The translations under genes and the position numbers were made by a program. The notes beneath the pieces were generated by a model that saw nothing but the letters and a program-made list of their open reading frames with translations, was not told where the DNA came from and made no database searches. Shown here piece after piece: positions 1 to 7,657 of a DNA stretch of 26,712 nt. Every line of letters begins with the position of its first letter. Within the stretch, counting starts at the first letter, position 1. The stretch comes from a virus: IMG/VR virus record IMGVR_UViG_3300035689_000072, positions 1 to 26,712 of that record; one strand, given 5' to 3'.

Positions 1-2
1 CC

Positions 3-764
3 CAAACCAAGCCTAAAGCAGAGAGTAAAAAGCCTACTGGTCAAAAATTGGCAACAAAGAAAACGGCAGAACCAGAAGCCAAGATCGAGCCAAAGCCCGA
101 AGTTAAACCCAAAGCTAAATCTAGTCCTAAATCCAAGGCAAATCCATTTTATAGTGACGAACCAATAAAGGATTATGACACCTTTAAAAAGGAAATCCCT
201 AAAGAACTGGCTAGAGTTAATTTTGAGTATAATATGGACGGGTTAATCCCTATTCCAAAAATGAGAGAGGAATTAAAGGGGAGAGTAAAGGCGGAGGACT
301 TTGACAAGTGGATGCTACAGTCTCAAGCCGATAATGATAATATTCGACTCGGCGAAGGACAGGTGCAAATGCCAGGGGGGATAAAAACCGAACTAGGAAA
401 CCACAGGGATAACATTCAATTTTTTGATAAAGAAGCTATGAAGAAGGCTAGGACTGAAACGAAAAGAAAACCCAGTCAAATAACAGATCCGAAAGAATTT
501 GAAGACGTGGCAATGAAGTCCTTAAACGATCTTGATAAGGACGGGAAATACGACAATCTTATTCCTATTCACGAACTAAGAAAAACTCTTGGCGACAAAG
601 TAAGCCGAGGGGATTTCAACAATTTATTGATGGAGATGCAGACAAATGACAAAGTTCAATTAATTGGGGGTCAAATGACAGATGCCACCCCAAAAAAAAT
701 AGAGGACTCTGTCACATCAGAGATGGGTGCAATGCGTTTTTATGTCAAGATTCTAAAGGATTAA
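3..764 (+). CDS. 5'-truncated protein with Lys/Pro-rich linker and two winged-helix-like repeats
   Basis: The frame is open to the window's left edge, so the true start lies outside. The first in-window start would be the TTG at 48, which I do not favour. The first ~40 residues after it are a Lys/Pro/Glu-rich linker. Two related ~60-residue repeats follow, about residues 45-106 and 148-211 counted from the TTG. Each contains a Leu-Ile-Pro-Ile strand, a helix and a pattern ending Asn-Asp-x-hydrophobic-x-Leu-Gly-Gly/Glu, which resembles small winged-helix domains found in cyanobacterial proteins. The fold is a guess from pattern. The linker resembles those of the downstream cassette proteins, so this may be the C-terminal half of another family member whose N-terminal module and four-cysteine signature lie upstream. 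No catalytic motif is visible. Confidence 0.75.
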   Translation, partial: QTKPKAESKKPTGQKLATKKTAEPEAKIEPKPEVKPKAKSSPKSKANPFYSDEPIKDYDTFKKEIPKELARVNFEYNMDGLIPIPKMREELKGRVKAEDFDKWMLQSQADNDNIRLGEGQVQMPGGIKTELGNHRDNIQFFDKEAMKKARTETKRKPSQITDPKEFEDVAMKSLNDLDKDGKYDNLIPIHELRKTLGDKVSRGDFNNLLMEMQTNDKVQLIGGQMTDATPKKIEDSVTSEMGAMRFYVKILKD

Positions 765-863
765 ACAATATCAAATAACTACAATCTGAAAGTATCAGAA
801 GATATAACGGCAGAAACCTATAGAAATCCTTAATTAAGTTATAGGCAAAAAGGAACAGAAAAC

Positions 864-2813
864 ATGAGTATAGAGACTAAAACAGCCCCAACAAAAGTAC
901 AAATGCAAGCAGCGATCGCCCAGACTCTTGCCCTCCCTTTTGCCTATAACGCCCCAGTGGACGTGTTGGACTTTAAGGTAGATGACACGGGTAAAATATC
1001 AGGGCGATTCAAGGATTCTGCCCGTCCGAGGGTGTTTGATTTTGAGTTAGATGGAAATACCGTTAACTTCAAACCTTATACCCCAGGACGGATGGATTCG
1101 GGCGATGCAGTAGAACAATGGGAGGAGTTCTCATTAGGCTATTCCTTCCGTTTTGATGCCAAGGCTAAAACGGCTAAAGCAAAAGGCAAGGCAGGAGACA
1201 AAAAGAAACCCCAATGCGTTAAACCCACCGCATACAATTGCGGGAAAGCCTGTATAAATATTAATAATAATTGTAAATCAAACCCCGATGACGCTCAGTC
1301 AAAGGATCGTTTAGAGAAATTGAAAGCTGCTGGTATTGATTACGCTAAAGAAGCCAAGAAATCCAATCCTAAATCAACTACAAAAACCAAGAAAGAGGTA
1401 GAAAAACCACCAGAAATAGATAAAATCCCAGAAACAATAAAGGAAATTCCCCCTAGCAAAAAAGGGAAAGAATCTGACTTTGAAGAAGGGAAGAAAGCTG
1501 CTAAAATAGCTGTAAAGAGTGAAGATCAAACAGAAACCCTTAAAGAACCTGAAAACGAACCCAAGCCTCTTAATTTAGTAGGGAAGGGGGATCATGAGTC
1601 CGTTCCTGGCGACGCATACGGGTACTTTGAAGCAATGAAAGCATCGGGTAATCCCATCTCTTATGACGATGCTATAAAGATTACCGGAGCCGTTAAAGAG
1701 TGGACAGAGGATGCCTCTTATATTAGAGAATCTCAAAAAGCAGGGAAATACAGCCTCGTTGCCGACCGGATCACTGATTACGTCAAGAGTTCAACGCCAT
1801 TCAAAGGTGAAATCTACCGAGGTATCTCCTTTGGATCAACAGAAGAAGCACTGGAGTGGGCAAAAGGAGACAAAGACGGAATATTGGACAATCAAAATGC
1901 CCACGCATCTTGGACTTCTAATTGGGATAAAGCGAGAGAATTTGCTGTTGACAATGCGTTCGATGAGACATCACAACCTATCATTATCAAAACAATTAAT
2001 AAATCAGGTGCCTCTATCAAAAATTTAAGCACCTTTGATACGGAAGATGAAGTGGTGGTCATCAAAGACACTCGCCATCGGGTTAAAAAGGTTGTGTACG
2101 AAGATGGTGTTTTGATCGTTGAGACAGAAGAAGTTTCTCCTAACAAGGAAAAGAAAACGCCTGAACCATCACCAGAAATAACTAAAACCCAAAAAGAATC
2201 CGAGGAAAAGGCGGTTAAACAACCCGAAGAAAAACCTAAAAACCTTAATTTAGTAGGGAAGGGCGACCACGAATCCATGCCCTCAACCCCCGATGAGTAT
2301 CGTGAAGCACTGGAAAAAGCAGGGGTAAATATTTCTAAGAAGGAGGCAGCAGCCACCACTACAGCCATCTATAAATGGACAAGGGATGCCACTGACATCC
2401 GAGTTGATCAAAAAGCAGGGGAAGAAAACGAGGATGCCAATCGGATTTCTAATTATGTCAGGAACTCAACCCCATACGAAGGCGAAGTTTACCGAGGGAT
2501 TCATTTTGCAACCAAAGAGGAGGCTTTAAACTGGACTAAAGGCGACAAGGATGGGGTGCTAGATAATCAAGGTGCTCACGCCTCTTGGTCATCTAGCCTT
2601 AAAACAGCAAAGAATTTTTCGGACGATTTCTTTATTGAGGAAAAAAGGTATCCCGTCGTCATTAAAACCATTAATAAATCAGGTGTGTCTATTAGGAATT
2701 TGAGCAGGATCAAAGAAGAAGACGAAGTTATGGTGCTAAAAGACACTCGCCATCGAGTTAAAAGTGTCAAGGAAGAAAACGGACGGATTATTGTTGAAGC
2801 TGAGGAAGTATAG
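864..2813 (+). CDS. Cassette protein: N-module, Cys4 motif, two tandem ADP-ribosyltransferase domains
   Basis: Residues 12-99 are the N-terminal module shared with three downstream proteins (FAYNAPV, GRFKD, WEEFS..YS). Cys118, 126, 130 and 137 form the C-x7-C-x3-C-x6-C signature. A Lys/Glu/Pro linker leads to two ADP-ribosyltransferase domains of the R-S-E class. Domain 1 has YRG (Arg319), SWTS (Ser349) and a Glu394-x-Glu396 pair. Domain 2 has YRG (Arg544), SWSS (Ser574) and Glu619-x-Glu621. Both triads are complete, so both should transfer ADP-ribose from NAD+. ExE (rather than QxE) is usually linked to arginine targets in this superfamily. The two domains and their preceding linkers (LNLVGKGDHES) are clearly duplicates. 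The start is supported by an AAAAAGGA ribosome site. There is no signal peptide or membrane span. Delivery in the virion, as for T4 Alt, is an inference; the target is unknown. Confidence 0.88.
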   Translation: MSIETKTAPTKVQMQAAIAQTLALPFAYNAPVDVLDFKVDDTGKISGRFKDSARPRVFDFELDGNTVNFKPYTPGRMDSGDAVEQWEEFSLGYSFRFDAKAKTAKAKGKAGDKKKPQCVKPTAYNCGKACININNNCKSNPDDAQSKDRLEKLKAAGIDYAKEAKKSNPKSTTKTKKEVEKPPEIDKIPETIKEIPPSKKGKESDFEEGKKAAKIAVKSEDQTETLKEPENEPKPLNLVGKGDHESVPGDAYGYFEAMKASGNPISYDDAIKITGAVKEWTEDASYIRESQKAGKYSLVADRITDYVKSSTPFKGEIYRGISFGSTEEALEWAKGDKDGILDNQNAHASWTSNWDKAREFAVDNAFDETSQPIIIKTINKSGASIKNLSTFDTEDEVVVIKDTRHRVKKVVYEDGVLIVETEEVSPNKEKKTPEPSPEITKTQKESEEKAVKQPEEKPKNLNLVGKGDHESMPSTPDEYREALEKAGVNISKKEAAATTTAIYKWTRDATDIRVDQKAGEENEDANRISNYVRNSTPYEGEVYRGIHFATKEEALNWTKGDKDGVLDNQGAHASWSSSLKTAKNFSDDFFIEEKRYPVVIKTINKSGVSIRNLSRIKEEDEVMVLKDTRHRVKSVKEENGRIIVEAEEV

Positions 2814-2824
2814 GAGATTTAACC

Positions 2825-4690
2825 ATGAGTTCAACGACTAGAAAAGATGCCACGCCAACCGAGCCACAGATGAAGTTGGCGATCGCCCAAACTCTGTCTC
2901 AACCATTTGCCTATAATGCTCCGGTGGTGATGTTGGATTTTTCGGTAAACGATCAAGGGGAGTTTGAAGGCAAATTCAAGGATGCAACCCGTCCCCGTAT
3001 TTTTTCATTTAATATCAAAGGGCAATCAGTCACTTTTAAACCTTACACCCCAGGACGGATGGATAGCGTAGATGACTGGGAGGAATTCTCTAGTGGCTAC
3101 TCCTATCGGGTAGATGCGGGGATAGGAGACAAAAAGAAACCACAGTGTGTTAAGCCAACAGCTTATAACTGCGGGAAAGCCTGTATTAACATCATGAAAA
3201 GCTGCAAGATTAAAACTGATGATCCCACAATAAAAGATAGGCTTAAAAAGTTAGAGGGAATTGGGAAAAATTATGCAAAAACAGTTGAAGCAACTCCTAA
3301 AGTCAAAGCGGAAAAACCGCCTGTTTTAATTCCAGAATTAAAGCCAGAACCCAAAAAAACAAATCCCGTAGTTGAAAAACAGCAACCTACTAGCTTAATT
3401 GGTGACGGAACACACGATGGCGCACCTAAAAACGCACAAGAATATTATGATGCAGTAACCAAGACTGGAAAGCAAATAACCTTGAAAGAGGCTCAGGATA
3501 CCGCTAATGCCATTAAATACTGGACGGGTAAAGGATCTTCCGAGATAAGAGAAGATCAGAAAAATGGGCGAGAGAATAGACAGGCTGACCAGATTGATGA
3601 ATTTATCAAAAATTCAACACCATATAAAGGAGAAATTTATAGGGGGATTACTTTTTCTTCTGAAGATGAAGCAATGAAGTGGGCAAAAGGGGATAAAGAT
3701 GGAATAGTTGGAAACCAATCTGCCCACTCATCTTGGACTTCTGATATTGCCATAGCTGCCCACTTTACTGAGTTAGATTTTTCGGGTGAAAAATCAACTC
3801 AGGTTATTATCAAATCGACCAATAAGTCAGGTGCGTCCATCCGAAATCTTAGTGTTTTTGGGAAACCCGAAGCAGGTAAATTAGGAAGAGATGAAAAAGA
3901 AGTTGTTGTTTCAAAAAACACTAGACACAAATTTAAGGGTGTTACTAAAAAAGACGGAATTTTATATGTAGAAGTAGAGGAAGTTGACACCCCAATAGAA
4001 AAACCTGCTAAACAGGAAGAAGTTAAAGCACAGGAAGAAGTTAAAGCACAGCAACAACCTCCAGTGCGAAAAGTTGGTAAGTTAACACCTTCCTTGGAAG
4101 CCAAGGAAGATCAAATAAAAACAGCAGAAGAATGGTCTTCAACCGCAAAACAATTTAAGATAAAAGGAAACAAAGTATTAAATGCTCTTTCTGAAGATAA
4201 TATGATTGGAGGTAAAAAGGTCGATAGAAAAGCTCTTAAGAACATGTTGGAATTAGTAAGTGACTCAAGTATAGTAATAGATGGATTAATTTTTTATGCT
4301 CAAGAGAAGCCAGGAAAACAAGATACAATTTTTCTAAAAGACGAATCTGGGGATGCTCAAGGCTTTTTTATGGTAGGAAATGAAAAATCCAAAGATTCAA
4401 TGTATATAGAATTTTTAGGGACAAATCCATTAAATATAATACAGAGTAAAAAAGGGGTGGGAAAACAGATTATGTATCAGGCTATTCAGGAAAGCATAAA
4501 GCGAGGGCTGAAAGGGCAAATAAAACTAGAATCACTGAGTACGTCAGAGTCTTTCTATGAAGCAATGGGATTTCAAAGGAGAACAGAGAAAATTTTTGAA
4601 GATGGCAAATATTATGATATGGAATATTTTGATTTGTCAGAAGAATCGGCTAAAGCCTTTGTCAAGGAATACGAGAAAAAACTAAAATAA
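2825..4690 (+). CDS. Cassette protein: N-module, Cys4 motif, ADP-ribosyltransferase plus GNAT-like acetyltransferase
   Basis: It starts 11 bp after the previous gene with TAGGAG as ribosome site, so the two are co-transcribed. Residues 15-98 are the shared N-module; Cys108, 116, 120 and 127 form the four-cysteine signature. Residues ~190-387 are an R-S-E ADP-ribosyltransferase with YRG (Arg273), SWTS (Ser303) and Glu357-x-Glu359. After a tandem EEVKAQ linker and the sequence PVRKVGKLTPS, residues ~480-621 form a GNAT-like domain. It has an acetyl-CoA loop-like KKGVGK (541-546) preceded by a YIEFLGT strand, and the late FYEAMGF element (577-583) typical of GNATs. Two predicted transferases on one polypeptide is unusual. 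The acetyltransferase call is weaker than the ADP-ribosyltransferase call because the CoA loop is a variant of the usual Q/R-x-x-G-x-G/A. Confidence 0.88.
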   Translation: MSSTTRKDATPTEPQMKLAIAQTLSQPFAYNAPVVMLDFSVNDQGEFEGKFKDATRPRIFSFNIKGQSVTFKPYTPGRMDSVDDWEEFSSGYSYRVDAGIGDKKKPQCVKPTAYNCGKACINIMKSCKIKTDDPTIKDRLKKLEGIGKNYAKTVEATPKVKAEKPPVLIPELKPEPKKTNPVVEKQQPTSLIGDGTHDGAPKNAQEYYDAVTKTGKQITLKEAQDTANAIKYWTGKGSSEIREDQKNGRENRQADQIDEFIKNSTPYKGEIYRGITFSSEDEAMKWAKGDKDGIVGNQSAHSSWTSDIAIAAHFTELDFSGEKSTQVIIKSTNKSGASIRNLSVFGKPEAGKLGRDEKEVVVSKNTRHKFKGVTKKDGILYVEVEEVDTPIEKPAKQEEVKAQEEVKAQQQPPVRKVGKLTPSLEAKEDQIKTAEEWSSTAKQFKIKGNKVLNALSEDNMIGGKKVDRKALKNMLELVSDSSIVIDGLIFYAQEKPGKQDTIFLKDESGDAQGFFMVGNEKSKDSMYIEFLGTNPLNIIQSKKGVGKQIMYQAIQESIKRGLKGQIKLESLSTSESFYEAMGFQRRTEKIFEDGKYYDMEYFDLSEESAKAFVKEYEKKLK

Positions 4691-4734
4691 GATAAAATAT
4701 AGGCACTATTTAAGGATAAGAACATGAATAACAA
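4686..4734 (+). repeat. 49-bp direct repeat, copy 1 (second copy at 6298-6346)
   Basis: The 49 bases spanning the end of the preceding gene, the short intergenic gap, the ribosome site (AAGGATAAG) and the first codons (ATG AAT AAC AA) of the next gene are identical to 6298-6346. The repeat marks a duplication of the gene junction. Each copy directly follows a GNAT-like domain and gives its downstream gene the same Met-Asn-Asn-Lys-Pro start. Confidence 0.95.
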
Positions 4735-6292
4735 ACCTCCTATGGAAGTGAAAATTAATCCAAATACTATGGTTTCCGAGGCTCAAATGAAACTCGCGAT
4801 CGCTCAAACGTTATCGCTCCCATTTGCCTATAATTCGCCTGTGGTGGTACTTGATTTTGATTTAGGGGATAGTAACGGCGATAAGATAACAGGGCGGTTT
4901 AAGGACGCCATTAGATCTCGTGTGTTTAGTTTTGAGATAAACAGGAAGTCGGTTGTTTATAAACCCTTCGTGGCTCGACCCTTCGTGGCTCGACCCTTCG
5001 TGGCACGAATTGACAGCACGGGTTTGAATGTTGAGGCATGGGAAGACTTCTCGGCAGGTTATTCCTACCGATCAGGTTATTCCTATCGTTTTGATACAGG
5101 GGGAGTAAAAAGGAAGAAAGCCCAGTGTGTAAAGCCTACATCCTACAATTGTGGAAGTATTTGTATTAATATCAAGAAAAGTTGCAGTGCTAATGCTGAT
5201 GATGACTTTTCAAAGGAACGGATTGATAAGTTACTCGATTTAAAAAAACTGTATCTCGAAAAACTGGACAGAATAAAGCCAGGGGAGCAAAAGGAAAGAA
5301 AGTCCTATCTTCTTGAAGAAGAAAAGGAGATTTCTCTTGCACTCTCGAGTGTAAGAGAAAGGCAAAGAGACAAGAGGGTAAGAGAAAAACAAAGGGAGCT
5401 AGAAAAACAAAGGGAGCTAGAAAAACAAAAGGAGATTTTCTTGAGTGTAAGAGAAAGGCAAAGAGATGAACTCCTCAAAAAAAATAAGGGGATTTCTCTT
5501 GCACCCAAGAGTGTAAGAGAAAGGCAAAGAGAGCTAGAGAAACAAAAGGAGCTAGAAAGACAAAAGGAGTTAGAAAAACAAGAGGAGCTAAAAAAACAGC
5601 TAGAAAAACAAAAACAGCTAGAAAAACAGCTAGAAAAACAGAAACAGCAACAATCCCCAGTGCGAAAAGTTGGTAAATTAACGCCTTCTATTGCATCCGT
5701 AAAAGAGATAAAGAAAACGGCAAAAGAATGGATTAATAAATCCAGTAAGTACGTTGATAGTACGGGGGAAGCATTAAAGCAGTCCCCGTATGGTAAACTT
5801 ATAAAGTATGGCAATGAGGTGATTGAGCGAGATGTTCTGGAGGCAAAAAAAGATTTAGTTGATGACTCAAATGGTGTGGCGGGGGGTCTAGCTTGGGCAA
5901 CAGAAGTCGAGGCAGGATTACAAGATGCGTTTTTTTTAAAGGACGAATCTGGAAAAACTCAAGGCTTCTTTACTACGGGAAATGACAAATCTAAAGAATC
6001 TATGTATATAGAATTTTTAGGTACTAATCCATCAAATATAATAACCAATACAAAAGGAGTGGGGAAACAAATCATATATCATGCTATTCAAGAGAGTGTA
6101 AAAAGAGGATTTAAAGGGAAAATAAAACTAGAGTCATTAGAAAGTGCTGTGCCGTTTTATGAGTCAGTTGGGTTTAAAAAACGAATTGAAAAAGGTGCTA
6201 AATATGGATATGAACTTGAATATTTTCATCTGTCAGAAAAATCAGCCAAGGCATTTGTCAAGGAATACGAGAAAAAAACCAAACTAGAATAA
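4724..6292 (+). CDS. Cassette protein: N-module with tandem insertions, Cys4 motif, long coiled coil, GNAT-like domain
   Basis: Residues 20-124 are the shared N-module, enlarged by two tandem duplications: three copies of a PFVAR pentad (81-95) and a duplicated GYSYR element (112-122). Cys135, 143, 147 and 154 form the four-cysteine signature. Residues ~175-310 are an extremely charged Arg/Glu/Lys/Gln stretch with repeated RERQR and ELEKQK units, predicted to be a long alpha-helical coiled coil or single helix. The PVRKVGKLTPS linker (312-322) and the GNAT-like domain (~375-522, KGVGKQI at 444-450, PFYESVGF at 477-484) closely match the previous protein. No ADP-ribosyltransferase domain is present: the helical repeat occupies its place between the Cys motif and the GNAT. 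The ribosome site is AAGGATAAG. Substrate unknown. Confidence 0.85.
   Translation: MNNKPPMEVKINPNTMVSEAQMKLAIAQTLSLPFAYNSPVVVLDFDLGDSNGDKITGRFKDAIRSRVFSFEINRKSVVYKPFVARPFVARPFVARIDSTGLNVEAWEDFSAGYSYRSGYSYRFDTGGVKRKKAQCVKPTSYNCGSICINIKKSCSANADDDFSKERIDKLLDLKKLYLEKLDRIKPGEQKERKSYLLEEEKEISLALSSVRERQRDKRVREKQRELEKQRELEKQKEIFLSVRERQRDELLKKNKGISLAPKSVRERQRELEKQKELERQKELEKQEELKKQLEKQKQLEKQLEKQKQQQSPVRKVGKLTPSIASVKEIKKTAKEWINKSSKYVDSTGEALKQSPYGKLIKYGNEVIERDVLEAKKDLVDDSNGVAGGLAWATEVEAGLQDAFFLKDESGKTQGFFTTGNDKSKESMYIEFLGTNPSNIITNTKGVGKQIIYHAIQESVKRGFKGKIKLESLESAVPFYESVGFKKRIEKGAKYGYELEYFHLSEKSAKAFVKEYEKKTKLE
4964..5008 (+). repeat. Three in-frame copies of a 15-bp tandem repeat
   Basis: CCCTTCGTGGCTCGA occurs at 4964-4978 and 4979-4993, and a copy with one change at 4994-5008. 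It encodes Pro-Phe-Val-Ala-Arg three times inside the N-module of the host gene. The three paralogous modules have a single equivalent stretch here, so the repeat is a recent expansion that keeps the frame. Confidence 0.95.
5055..5090 (+). repeat. Two in-frame copies of an 18-bp tandem repeat
   Basis: CAGGTTATTCCTACCGAT at 5055-5072 is repeated with two changes at 5073-5090. It duplicates the Gly-Tyr-Ser-Tyr-Arg element at the end of the N-module. The other family members have one copy. Confidence 0.9.
5318..5645 (+). repeat. Intragenic direct repeats encoding a charged coiled coil
   Basis: The segment GTGTAAGAGAAAGGCAAAGA occurs three times (near 5349, 5446 and 5510). The first and third copies are each preceded by a related GGAGATTTCTCTTGCAC or GGGATTTCTCTTGCAC block. 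Between and after them are many copies of a GAGCTAGAAAAACAAA-like unit, encoding Glu-Leu-Glu-Lys-Gln. All units are in frame. This is an expanded, probably length-variable coding repeat. Confidence 0.85.
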
Positions 6293-6297
6293 AATAT

Positions 6298-6346
6298 AAT
6301 AAGATAAAATATAGGCACTATTTAAGGATAAGAACATGAATAACAA
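6298..6346 (+). repeat. 49-bp direct repeat, copy 2
   Basis: Identical to 4686-4734. It supplies the intergenic gap, ribosome site and first codons of the short gene at 6336. Beyond the sixth codon the two downstream genes diverge completely, so this is a breakpoint of a past duplication or module exchange. Confidence 0.95.
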
Positions 6347-6527
6347 GCCTCAAACAGACGATGAAATCCTAATAGATATGGATGAAATTGATAATCTTGA
6401 ACTTGAATACGGGATATCTGCTGCCCCATCTCGCAAACTCAAAACATTGAAAAGCAAGTTAAACGCAGAAGGCAAGTCTAAAGATAAAACCTCTGGAGTA
6501 CCTCAAAGAAAGATCAATATAAAATAA
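6336..6527 (+). CDS. Short acidic/basic protein of unknown function
   Basis: Sixty-three residues, with an acidic N-terminal half (DDEILIDMDEIDNLELEYG) and a Lys-rich C-terminal half. No domain is recognised. Its ribosome site and first codons come from the duplicated 49-bp block, so translation initiation is likely to be as good as that of the gene at 4724. It lies 29 bp ahead of a cassette protein that lacks the N-module. It could be a remnant or a replacement of a separated N-terminal part, but it shows no similarity to the N-module. Confidence 0.55.
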   Translation: MNNKPQTDDEILIDMDEIDNLELEYGISAAPSRKLKTLKSKLNAEGKSKDKTSGVPQRKINIK

Positions 6528-6556
6528 ACCAATTAGATCGGTTGTGATGTTCTGAA

Positions 6557-7657
6557 ATGAAGAAGCCCAAATGCGAAAAGCCAACATCCTATAACTGTGG
6601 CAACGCCTGTATTAACGTCTCTAAAAATTGCCGGCAAGTCCCTTCTGAATCTTTTGGGCGATCGCGTCTTCAGAGGTTAAAACAAATCTCTCAATTCTAT
6701 GCTCAATCAAAATCGAAGTCAGCAAGGTCTTTAAGGCAAAAAGCCGCGGCCGATAAATTGGTTGGCGTGGTAGAAAAAGCCAGAAAAACAGAAGCGTCCG
6801 AGTTGGCAGTGGACAGGAAGATTATCAATCAAGCTCGCAGGAAAGCACGACTAAAAGCGGAGGCTGCAAGCAAGCGAGAGGAACTGCTGAAATTATACGA
6901 GGGCGTTAGCGAAACATCTGTTACGAAGAAAGGGACTGCCTCGTTACTTGAATCGGAGAACCCCGTTCGGCAACTTAAAAAGAATAAACTTCTTTACAGT
7001 AAGAAAATCAAGGGTTTGTCGCAAGAAGACCCACAAGAGGCTGAGAGGCTATCAGCAAGGGCGGAGAGAGTGTTTAATACCTCGAACAAAGAAGCTCAGG
7101 CTTTTTTAGAGAAGGCTAGAAAATTGGTAGAAGTGGATAGTCCAACTAAGTTGAATTCATCCGTCAAAACCGGAACTCCTAGATCCCATCAAAAAGGTGT
7201 TGAGGTATTCCAAAAAATGATCTCAATTCCAGGGCTGGATACTCCAGTTAATATAGTTGATGCTCCTCCAGAAAGAAAAGGGAGAAGCTATTACAAACCG
7301 AAAACAAATAATGTTTATATGGGGAATCCTGACCCTGCTGTTGTAGTTCACGAGATGAGTCATTGGCTAGAGGAGAAAGTGCCAGGGATTAGAGAAGAAG
7401 TTGAATCTTTTTACGAAAAGCGAACGGCAGGGGAAAAAACCGTTAAGATGAGCGAAGTTACAGGAAACAAGAACTATAGAGATGATGAGGTTACAAAAGT
7501 TGATAAATGGTTAAATCCTTATATGGGCAAAGAATATAAAAATGCTTCTGAAATATTATCAATGGGGATGGAATTAATGTATAGGAATCCGGTATATCTA
7601 GCCAAGAATGATCCTGAAATGTTTGATTTTATTTATAGTGTTGTGAGGAGAAAATGA
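6557..7657 (+). CDS. Cassette protein: Cys4 motif and HExxH zinc metallopeptidase domain, no N-module
   Basis: It begins directly at the four-cysteine signature (Cys6, 14, 18, 25; KPTSYNCGNACIN) and lacks the ~95-residue N-module. A basic, Ala/Lys-rich helical linker (40-190) leads to a C-terminal domain of ~170 residues. This holds HEMSH (265-269), the HExxH zinc site and catalytic Glu of metallopeptidases. Downstream blocks conserved in the two sister proteins are KVDKW..PYMGK (314-325) and SEILSMGMELMYRNP (331-345); Glu332 or Glu339 is the likely third zinc ligand, as in gluzincins. The conserved end is DPEMFDFIYSVVRR. The start codon lacks a strong ribosome site. The next gene overlaps by 4 bp (ATGA), indicating translational coupling. 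The substrate is unknown; capsid maturation or host-protein cleavage are both possible. Confidence 0.85.
   Translation: MKKPKCEKPTSYNCGNACINVSKNCRQVPSESFGRSRLQRLKQISQFYAQSKSKSARSLRQKAAADKLVGVVEKARKTEASELAVDRKIINQARRKARLKAEAASKREELLKLYEGVSETSVTKKGTASLLESENPVRQLKKNKLLYSKKIKGLSQEDPQEAERLSARAERVFNTSNKEAQAFLEKARKLVEVDSPTKLNSSVKTGTPRSHQKGVEVFQKMISIPGLDTPVNIVDAPPERKGRSYYKPKTNNVYMGNPDPAVVVHEMSHWLEEKVPGIREEVESFYEKRTAGEKTVKMSEVTGNKNYRDDEVTKVDKWLNPYMGKEYKNASEILSMGMELMYRNPVYLAKNDPEMFDFIYSVVRRK

Noticed and set aside
1892-2368. Open frame on the minus strand inside the double ADP-ribosyltransferase gene
   Set aside because: Low-complexity Ser/Leu/Phe shadow of a well-supported gene; no ribosome site and no domain.
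5305-5814. Minus-strand frame rich in Cys, Ser and Phe
   Set aside because: It is the reverse image of the Glu-Lys-Gln coiled-coil repeat, so its cysteine-rich look is an artefact of the repeat.
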